Below, piece by piece: positions 53,001 to 64,000 of a stretch of DNA of 64,000 nucleotides. Below the pieces are notes generated by a model. That model saw only the letters and a list, made by a program, of their open reading frames with translations, had not been told where the DNA came from and did not search any database. The position numbers and the translations under genes were made by a program. Positions within the stretch are counted from its first letter, which is position 1. Every line of letters starts with the position of its first letter. The stretch spans positions 3,600,001 through 3,664,000 of the forward strand of contig BSYQ01000007.1 in NCBI GenBank assembly GCA_030272585.1. The letters are read 5' to 3'. The DNA comes from Bryopsis sp. KO-2023 (lineage: Eukaryota > Chlorophyta > Ulvophyceae > Bryopsidales > Bryopsidaceae).

Positions 53001-54160
53001 ATGGTGAGGTGCTTCTTCAACCCATTTCGCATGGGTCGGCTGCCAGCGTGGAAGGAGGAGGCCCTAAAAAAGAGGCTGCATGAAATGGAGAAGGAAATCG
53101 ATGAGCCGGAGTCGCTCACAACATCGGTGGAATCGTGGAACGGGTTCGTGGTGGCGAGCAATTCGGTGAGGCCAAAAACACTCGCTACCTTGTGCTTTGT
53201 GACTTGACCGAGATATTTTGCATACTTCGCGAGTCTGTCGATATGCCAATCGTACATGTGCATTCTTACACTGTCATAGTTCGCTTCCACGAGGGAAAGC
53301 TTCTGGGTATTCCAACGACTTTTTCGCTCCACAAGCATGAAAATTGATGCTGTACGCATACTCACGAGGGTTTTTAGGGATTGATGGTCATGAATAACTC
53401 AATAAGCGGGAGGTATTAATCTGCTTGGTGTTTGCGTTGTGCAGGAATCGCAAGATCCAGAGTGGTCGCCGGACTCGTACGCGCTTGAGGATATCTTTCC
53501 TCAGGCCGTACAAGATGCAGAGTCTGGTGATCAGGAGGAGGTGCCCCACGTGGAGGTTTGCCCTGGCCCCCCATCGACGCCGCAAAACGGAGTCCCACCC
53601 CCTCAGCAGGTAAGATTGGGGCGAGCGGTATTTCACCAGTGTTTTTATTGTCAGTAGTGTTTTCGCATCACTGTTTGCATGCAGTGTGCTCTTGTGTGGC
53701 GCGTTTATGTGATATTTGCATTGATTGTACCGACAAGAGAACCTCTGGCTTTTTTGCGATCGAGATTGGTGAGGTGCAACTGTGAGTGTGATGTCTATCT
53801 CAGGTGTGCATCAGAGCCCTGTGCCGGGTGCAGGCGATGATCCTGTGTGGGGAGCTGGAGGTGGAGGAGGAGGACAAGAAGGAGGAGGTCGTGGGAGGGG
53901 ATCCAAAAGATCCAATCATGACCCTCCACGACTTCCACCGCCACAGGGACCGGGACATGGAGCGAAGGAGGAGGAAGCGGCAGGGGAACCCCGTTGTGCG
54001 ATTCGTCAGATGGTTTTGTGGAGTGGTCCGAGAGCCTTCCTTCTCGGAGCTCAGAGTGCACTGCTGCCAGGAGTATCAAGGCGGCGCAGACACAATCGGG
54101 TTCGTGTGTTTGAGGTTGTTCCTTCTCTTCTCCCCAATGTGGATCTTCAAGCAAAACTAA
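53001..54160 (+). CDS. Uncharacterised multi-exon protein
   Basis: Three phase-0 exons: 53001-53165 (55 codons), 53445-53609 (55 codons) and 53804 to the stop at 54158-54160. Introns are GT-AG (donors GTGAGG and GTAAGA, acceptors TGTGCAG and ATCTCAG). The start MVRCFFNPFRMGRLPAWKEE leads into a charged helix (ALKKRLHEMEKEID). The second exon is acidic and Pro-rich (DPEWSPDSYALEDIFPQAVQ). The third is strongly charged (CGELEVEEEDKKEEVV, HRHRDRDMERRRRKRQ), then VVRFVRWFCGVVREPSFSE. The third exon may instead end early and splice to 54268-54323 (SGQQPAMTPEALTNREKG-stop). No domain is recognised; the acidic and basic blocks suggest a nucleic-acid- or protein-binding role, which is a guess. Confidence 0.5.
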
Positions 54161-54180
54161 ATACCCTTTCGTCATTTTGA

Positions 54181-55239
54181 AGAAAGCTCTTGTACACCCA
54201 GGAAAGGTTGGATCGTTACGAATTGGTGCTCAGTGTGGTTCTTTGCTGATTCTGTTTTCTCTGCAGAGTGGACAGCAGCCAGCAATGACCCCAGAGGCTC
54301 TCACCAACAGAGAGAAGGGGTGAATGGGTTTTGGGGCAGGTATGAACTGTCTCAATTGATGTGTTGAGCCATGTTGGGTTGCAGTGCGATGTTTTTCACG
54401 TCGGTGGTGCCTGATAGGGTCGATGGAGTGTGGAAGGGGAGAATTTTGTTTGGGATGGCTTGCAAGGGAACGGGGCTTGTTGATCGGTCCAGCTGGACAA
54501 TATGGGGGAAGCCACAATGGTTGGGGTTCAAACAGAAAGCTCTTTGTTGAACAGAAGAAGGGCATCAGGAAAAAGGGAATTGGGGGGGAGCAATTAATGG
54601 ATTACAAGTAATGGATTGGGAGAAAATGTTCCGAGTAACATAATCGGACTGGATTTGGATGTTAAGGTATGCAGTTGAGTAAATCAAAATTCCATATTTC
54701 AAAAGGGCTTCAAACAGGTGTGCATTTTTCAGCTGACTCGACCAGCAGTGTGTCATCCTTTTTTTTGACAGATATTGAAGTGATCAACACTTTTGAGTGG
54801 GTGGAGCTACCACGCGCTGGTACAATCAATATTCGATGTTTGCGGGGGCGGTTCCTCATCACATGAATAGGCAGCCTAGCCCCACACAACGATGTTCTGC
54901 CGTCGATCGGGAGCGGCCTTCCACGCCATCTTCAAATTCTGAAATGCATGCTTGCTTCGACGGCACAGAAACCAGAGGACGAACGCTCTTGGATTGAATC
55001 CCTGTCGGGCTGGATCCGAACAACAACATCCAGCGCGGAATCTCGTGGGCAGACCTCGCCCGTATGACGGACTGAAGAGCTCCTTGGTTTGTCCTCATTC
55101 CAGTGATTCCTCTTACGAAATACCTACACGGCCCACGTTGTGACTTCTAAAGCCCTGGCGAAGGCATCCGGTTCCAGCGAAAGGCGTACAAACTCTCCAC
55201 GGACTTCTATCCGCGACAGAAAGACATCGGGACTGAACG
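54181..55239. other. Intergenic, upstream of glutamate dehydrogenase
   Basis: Contains the possible last exon of the preceding gene (54268-54323) and the promoter region of the next. No other exon is recognised. Confidence 0.35.
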
Positions 55240-58127
<2,888 letters not shown>

Positions 58128-58749
58128 GTTTATCGAGAGTTCATGGCAGAAATGAAAAGTTTCTGCACAGGGAGAGAATGTTTGGCAAATTTTGGCATTT
58201 CATCGAACCAGCATTATTCTTAGTCTTTTAATTTTCTTATAGAATCCGGAAGCGTCCATTGCACATGCATGATTCGAGTTGTGATTTTGTAGAACACTAC
58301 TGGGGACAGCGGGTTTCCATTATATCTTCATTTTAAACAGGTTTTTGTCAGACGCCTTTTGGACGGGTTTAGAGCATAAACCCCCCTTGCGGAAAGTTTC
58401 CTGTCAGGGGGCTGAGTGGGGGTGACCTGCAGGTGCTGTGCACTTTTTCGATCGAAAAAAGATTCCTTTCTGAGGAAAACAGACATGGCTTTTTGCATTC
58501 TGGCAAAAAATACAGGAATAGATCCAATTGGAATCAACCAGAAAATATGGCAGGGGGCACAGCATCTTTTTTTCCAACTGATGGAATAAGTTGTTCACTG
58601 ATGACTGCAAGATGGCATGCACACAACCAGAACTCACATACCTCACCCAAGATGTTGATCTAAACTTACGCTCCAAAACTGCATGCGAATTGCATGCAAA
58701 GTGTACAATTAACTCAATATTTTATATATCCTGGATTACGTAAGGTTTT
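58128..58749. other. 3' flank of the glutamate dehydrogenase gene
   Basis: No further exon is recognised up to the boundary of the 4.9-kb repeat. Confidence 0.4.
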
Positions 58750-61529
58750 CCATTAGGCTTCACAAACATATGAAGTTTGAGGGAAAAAAAAATGGAAATG
58801 AGGGGGAGGGGGGGGGGCAAAAAACAGTCCTTTTTGTGTAAGAGGAAAGTATTTCAAATCGTGTTGGATGAAAACACACCTCTTTTTTGACTTTTTTTTT
58901 CCTTATTTTTCTCAAGTGTGGGTATTCCGAGACGATTGTAATAATGAGGAGGGAGCCTCTAGGTTTTCGAAAAGGGATTAGCATGTCTAGGAAGAATTGT
59001 CATGCAGAAATACTAATTGTTTTTTTTTTCTGTGATCGAAAAAAAAAACTATAAGAGTTTAGGCGTGATTATCCATAAAGGAAACAAAGCGGTGTATTTT
59101 ACGCTTCTGAGAAGAGGAAAAAAATGCGAGGTGATCTAAATTACAATTTTTTTTCCTATGAATTGTTACTTTCTTCTCGTCACCACAATCACACTTTTTT
59201 TTTTAGAAAGAGTGTCAAGCCTCAACAGATCCTCCCAAAACACATTGGCAAAAATGGAAAAAAAATGCAGGGAGATCAATAATAAGGAACGGAGAGAGAG
59301 AGAGGAGTTGAAAGAAATTTAAAAAATTGGAGAAAAAGAAAATACAGAAGGAAAAAAAAAGCACTACTCATGTCTGGGGATTTTTCTTTTTCAATTTGGA
59401 AAGGCAAAGAATGAGAAGATTTTTTTTTCCCTTTTTAGCTTCGATTTCACAGTACGATTTTATGAAAGGGAAAAGAAACAAAAAATGTCAAACGAAGAAG
59501 AGACAGGGAAATAGGGTAGAGATTGAGAGTTTTTCTGCAAAACTTTCTCAAAGGGAAAGCAGCGACGAGAAAAGGGAGGTCTTTGGGTGGGGAGGAGGGG
59601 TCTTGAAAAAAAAAAGCAAAACAAGAACGAACAGAAGAATTATGGTAGTACATACTTGCAATTTCTATGGGTAAGAAAGATCACTGTGAGGAATTTAAAA
59701 CTCAATTTGTTATTTGGGCAAACGAGACAGACATACAGAGAGAGAGAAAAAAAATTATATAGTAAATGGACAGGAAGAAGGGATCCAAACCCTTGCCGCT
59801 TCTGTTTCTTTTTTTTTTCTTGGTTTGATATACATAGTAAATGATATTTTTTTGCAGGGAGGGAAGGGTTTTGTGTTTATATTTTCAATGGAACGACGAT
59901 CAAGCTTTTTTTCTCAGGATCATCTGAAAAAAAAAAAAACAGCAGGAAAAAAAACTCAAAGAAACAAGTATAAAGAGACAGTTGGAAAAGAAAAGGGTTT
60001 TAAAAAATATATATAAAAAGTTTATAGTGACGAAGAAAGAACTCATGAGATTCGAAGATATTCAAAGAGGTGCAAGAAAAAAAATATGAGCGGGGTTCAA
60101 AGGGAAGGGGGGGGGGGGAAGGAGATTCGAAACAAAAACAACTCATTTTGGGAGGGGAAGGGTCAGTTTTGTTTTCAAAAGGAGAGGGGGTTTGTATGGG
60201 GGCAATCAAGAAAAAAAGAGACAGAAAAGAGAAGTCTTTTCTTTTCTCCAATGAGATCTGCTTCAGAAATTTCAGTTAGTGTGCATGCGGGGTGTGGTTT
60301 TTAAGATTTTTTTTTTTTTTTTCAATTTCGATTGGTTGCTAGGGACATGGAGAAGAATTCAACAAGGCAAGAAAAAAATATGAGAGATGGGGGGAAGCTT
60401 TGCTAAAAATATCAAAACCATTTCGCTGCTGTTTCCGATCAACTGCATGCAGCGTTTGTGGTGGAATGATTCTGTCTTGTTTGTTTGTTTGTTTGTTTTT
60501 CAAGAATCTGTTTTGAAATCCAAAGATATTGCAAAAAAAAAAAGAGAGAGAGAGAGTATAGTGAAGGGAAAAAAAAGGGAAAAAAAACATCGTATTCATT
60601 CCGAGTCGAGAAAGAAAAGAAGGGGACTTTACTCTTTTGTTCATTGGCATGCTGAATGCAAATGAAATAATAATTAAGGGACACATGTTTAATACACATG
60701 TCCCAAAATAGCGAATTTGCTGATTGGTTTGGCAAATTCTGTTTTTGATTCATTCCCTTTTTTTTCTGTTTCCTCTTTTCTTTTTACAATCAGCAAATCC
60801 GTGCACCATGCACATTTTTTCACATTTTCCTCTGAGTGGGGGGTGCTCCGTTTCATTGGCTTCCCCTTTCTCTTTTTCAGATTGTCCTTCTTCCCCCCTT
60901 TCTTTGTTTTCAAATTAGTTGCTTTTTATCTGGGGGCGAGGTTGTTTTTGTGGGAGGGGTTTATGCACAAGGAAATATAAACAGGGGGATACTGCGAGAG
61001 GAAGTTTTCAAAAAGATGGGCTCGTATTTTGTTGTTGTTTTGTTCTGTAAAGTTTCGCCATTCCTTTTGGACTTTTTCGACGAGAAAAAGCAGCCCCAAA
61101 GATATCCAAATAAATAAAAGGAGGTATTATTTTGTTGGTGACTGAAAAAATCTTGTCAGAACAAAATCATGGTCTGTTTTGATAAATACAGAACATGGTT
61201 GCCTGGTGGATGCAGTCTGGTTTCAGCTGGTCTTGCTCCTGGGATAGCAATAAAAAAAGTGTTTTGAACCAGCAGGGTTTTTTTTTTTCGAGTGGAAATA
61301 AAGGAGGAAGTCGCGAAGGTATAGCATTTTAGAAACAAAGGGTTGAAAGTTTTTTTGTCGTCAGCGTCTTGTAAGTACATAAAACGAGTACGACCAAGCT
61401 GCCAATTTCCGATTCAATCTGAATTTTGTAATTTCAGAAATCGAAATCAAAACTAAATATTATTCACCCAGCAAAAACAGGCCGAAGGAAACAAACAAAC
61501 AAACATCAAGGAAAAACGAAGGAAAAACA

Positions 61530-61550
61530 TAACATAACATAACATAATTA
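61530..61550. repeat. ATAAC tandem repeat
   Basis: Four units of CATAA/ATAAC near 61530-61550. They are absent from the corresponding place in the interrupted copy. Confidence 0.6.
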
Positions 61551-61734
61551 CACGCGAAGAAGCCACCCAGCGAAGGAAAAACGGCATACGACTGAAGTTT
61601 TCATTGCAAAATCAAATAGCTCTACGCCATCTGAATTCTGAATTTCGCTCAGCCCAGCGAGGTGTCGCATCTTGTACGACACTGACAGAAACATTCGGCG
61701 TTGGCGGCTCCGTCTTGGAGCCAAGCCACTGTCG

Positions 61735-61743
61735 TAAGAATCC
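61735..61743. other. Unoccupied insertion site
   Basis: TAAGAATCC, the reverse complement of GGATTCTTA. It matches the duplicated GAATTATTA at seven of nine positions, and flanking bases (CCAATCAGTAA and GTCG) line up with the two sides of the 15.3-kb element. Confidence 0.8.
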
Positions 61744-61987
61744 CAATCAGTAAACCAAGAACTCGTCCGTCATGACTCAAGGAACCGTCGAAACTACCCA
61801 AGAACTCGGCACCACTCGCAAGGCCTGTTTTTCAAGTTGTCTGCCTTCAAGGACCCACCTAAAAAAAGAATACGAAGTTAATTTTGTAGATTTCGTCGTT
61901 GATCGGTGTTGCCCTGTTTAAAGATATGTTTACTTGCGTCCGGCAACTCCTGCTTTCTTCAAAGTGCGCAAGTAAGTCGGACGATCC

Positions 61988-62242
61988 GTGCTTGCTTGCT
62001 CTTCAATCGCTTTGCAGCCGTGGCTGTCGTGGGATATGCAGTTTGAAGTTTCTGGAATTATGTGGCCTTTTAATTTTCCAGGGGTGATAATACTTTTCTT
62101 TCCTTTTGTTATCTGTGGGAAGACCTGTATTGCAGGTCTTCCAACAATTAAACTGGGTGGCCCTCTTCATGTTGCTGTGTTTCTCCCCAAAGGCTTCCCC
62201 GCCATCTCAAGTGAATACCATCAAGTGGATCTTGGCGATTAA
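61988..62242 (+). CDS. Short ORF kept in both repeat copies, unassigned
   Basis: An 84-codon open frame containing MQFEVSGIMWPFNFPGVIIL, a hydrophobic segment, and AGLPTIKLGGPLHVAVFLPK. The counterpart at 7390-7600 (minus) keeps the frame through most of its length. The true start and splice limits are unknown; an acceptor (CTTTGCAG) lies at about 62018. One membrane segment is likely. No family is recognised. Confidence 0.4.
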   Translation: MLACSSIALQPWLSWDMQFEVSGIMWPFNFPGVIILFFPFVICGKTCIAGLPTIKLGGPLHVAVFLPKGFPAISSEYHQVDLGD

Positions 62243-62282
62243 TTAAATCATGCGGCTATACCTCGCAATCATACTCTCGCAA

Positions 62283-62630
62283 GCGTGTTTTCAATAACAA
62301 ACCTGGCATGCCCCTATTCCAGTCTATGCTTTAATTCACAGCAGGTTGGATATCAAGTATTGTTTTTTTTCTCATCAAGCATTTTTAATATGATATTATT
62401 TGTGGCTGCAATGGTGTTTTTTACTTTTTTTCCTCCGTCAAGGAAGTCTGTGGCAGCAAGGGTGGCTTTTTGTTTTCCGTTGTTCTATCAACCAGATCAG
62501 AAATCAAGAATTGAAACAACCTTGGCACATGCATATCGCTCTGTGGATGCAAAACCATTGGATGTCTGTTGCCCCGATAAAATCCCGTCCATCTCCACTG
62601 GAGTTGAAAAAAATATAAATGGCTGTGATC
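62283..62630. repeat. Extra ~345-bp segment present in this copy only
   Basis: Alignment with the other copy jumps from CTCGCAATCATACTCTCGC directly to AAAGAGGATTCCAGAG; the intervening ~345 bp has no partner. No clear inverted ends or duplication were found, so it may be an insertion here or a deletion in the other copy. Confidence 0.5.
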
Positions 62631-63705
62631 AAAGAGGATTCCAGAGAATATCAGTTCTGGATCAAACAAAAAAAAGTCAATGTTTCCCACCAGAAAAATC
62701 ATTTTGTTCACATGTCTGTCTTGTGGCAGGCAGCCTGCTGGAAGTAAGACATGAGCGAGCAGTGGAATCTGCATGACATTTTTATCATCACTCAACCCAA
62801 TGGAGTCATGTTGGAGGCAAGACAAACAAATGTGCCACTCGAGCATCCTGTGTTGCTTTTTTCCTTTCTTTCAACATCATGGTTTTCAAGATCAATCTCC
62901 TACGAGTGCATTCAAACTTGGTTCACTGGATCAAGTTGCCAAAAACTCAATTTTGTAATTGAATGAGCATCAAGTCTTTTAGGCTCAACGTTTAAACACC
63001 TGAAAAAAATCATCGCGTATTTTCACTGTTGAAGTGAGGAAATAGAGATATCAAGATATCAAGCGAACTGGCCAGAAAAATCTGCTTTTTAAGCCCAGTC
63101 AGCGTTTTCTCTCAAAACATAATGTTTTTAAAATCTGGCTTTTCAAAGCTTTTGCAGCGGACGGGTAGCATTACTGTGTTTTGAATTTAATTCCAATTGC
63201 CTCAACATACCCATCCCATGGACCTCGAGGGTCATGAAAATCGAACTGCAGCCAGAAGTTTGATTGCAAAAACAACACTAACTGGTCCAACCTGTTTCAA
63301 AAAGATGAAAAAATCAACCTGGAAGCCGATCTACAAGTAAAAACCATCGATCAAGAGAAAAATTATCCAAAATACAAAAAGTTGTTTCTTTAATTCAAAT
63401 AAATTCAAGGAGTTCTTTCACCACCACAACAGTTGGGGATAACATCTTCCTCTTCAATATTTATGTTGAGTTATGTTTTGCCATTTGTGGGATCAAACGC
63501 AAAGGATCGAGTTTGGATATAAGTTTTATCGACATGAGAAAGCTGATGAAAAGGCTGTTGTGGCGGAAAAAAGGTGAATTTTGCTGCTACATTTTATTCT
63601 TTGATTTCTTGCATGAAAGGACATGTGTGTGTGTGTGTTTTCCAAAATAACCATGCTGCAAATAACTGAGTGGCAATGTAATAAATGACCCCTGTATTTC
63701 CATGT

Positions 63706-64000
63706 TGAAAAAGAGTATAAAGTGCCAACATTAGAACAACTGTGGAAAAAAAAATGCCTGTTATTGTTTTGAGACTCTGTTTGTTTGATTTTTGCTGATA
63801 CAGCTATTTTTAGCAACACGAGAAGAAGCTGCTGTGGATTCCATGGATCTGGATGGATGGAGAAAATGCCAGTGAGGTGCAGCAACTTTGAACTATCTTG
63901 TCCTGAATTTATAAAAAAGTTGAATGAAAAAATATGCTACGATCAAAACGATCAAAACATATCGTAAACACCATCGCAAGAAATGTGAGTTTTCACGAAA
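63706..64000. other. Outside the repeat, nothing recognised
   Basis: Similarity to the other copy ends near 63705. The remaining ~300 bases show no exon I can support. Confidence 0.4.

Larger units (their letters stand above)
58750..63705 (+). repeat. 4.9-kb repeat, uninterrupted copy (empty site)
   Basis: Inverted, continuous counterpart of 6066-7976 plus 23234-26215. The two halves meet at 61735-61743 (TAAGAATCC), exactly where the other copy carries the 9-bp duplication and the 15.3-kb element. The left half (to about 61380) is about 95-97% identical to its partner. The middle (61380-61735) and the right half are only about 75-85% identical. Most of it is AT-rich with homopolymers. The GC-richer core near 61650-61870 may contain an exon start (ATG at 61774; MTQGTVETTQELGTTRKACF), not confirmed in the other copy. 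The nature of the repeat (segmental duplication or old transposon) is unknown. Confidence 0.85.

Overview
The window reads as nuclear DNA of an intron-rich eukaryote, most likely a unicellular one or an alga. Genes have short GT-AG introns with T-rich acceptors, long stretches are AT-rich and full of homopolymer runs, and coding exons are GC-richer than their surroundings. I cannot place the organism more finely from sequence alone.

Most of the window is shaped by mobile DNA. From 0 to 6 kb there are two short inverted-repeat (MITE-like) elements, at 1279-1890 and 4621-5189, in otherwise gene-poor DNA. From 6066 to 26215 lies one copy of a ~4.9-kb repeat that was split by a 15.3-kb element (7977-23233). 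That element has ~360-bp terminal inverted repeats, a perfect 9-bp target duplication (GAATTATTA), and no transposase that I can recognise. It carries broken multi-exon pieces of several unrelated host genes: the N-terminus of splicing factor SF3B1 fused to an NPF-ending tail, an FtsH/AAA protease piece, coiled-coil exons, and an NHE6/9-like sodium/proton exchanger piece. A second, uninterrupted copy of the 4.9-kb repeat lies in inverted orientation at 58750-63705 and gives the 'empty site' in the same window. The element therefore looks like a giant, multi-gene-capture, Mutator-like (Pack-MULE-type) transposon. I regard it as the main discovery candidate.

From 26.9 to 33.4 kb two host genes stand head to head. 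On the minus strand is an ankyrin-repeat plus single-transmembrane protein, with a possible signal-peptide exon upstream. On the plus strand is a small secreted serine-rich protein whose four exons join perfectly in phase 1. From 34829 to 52021 there is a nest of two very young Ty3-type LTR retroelements. An outer element with identical 327-bp LTRs is interrupted by a complete-looking chromodomain-bearing inner element with 172-bp LTRs, which has an extra long ORF after pol.

From 53.0 to 58.1 kb there is an uncharacterised multi-exon gene, then an eight-exon gene for NADP-type glutamate dehydrogenase that reconstructs end to end to about 466 residues. The rest, 58.75-63.7 kb, is the uninterrupted copy of the split repeat.

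All identities given are by-eye estimates. Assignments rest on recognised motifs, and no database search was possible.
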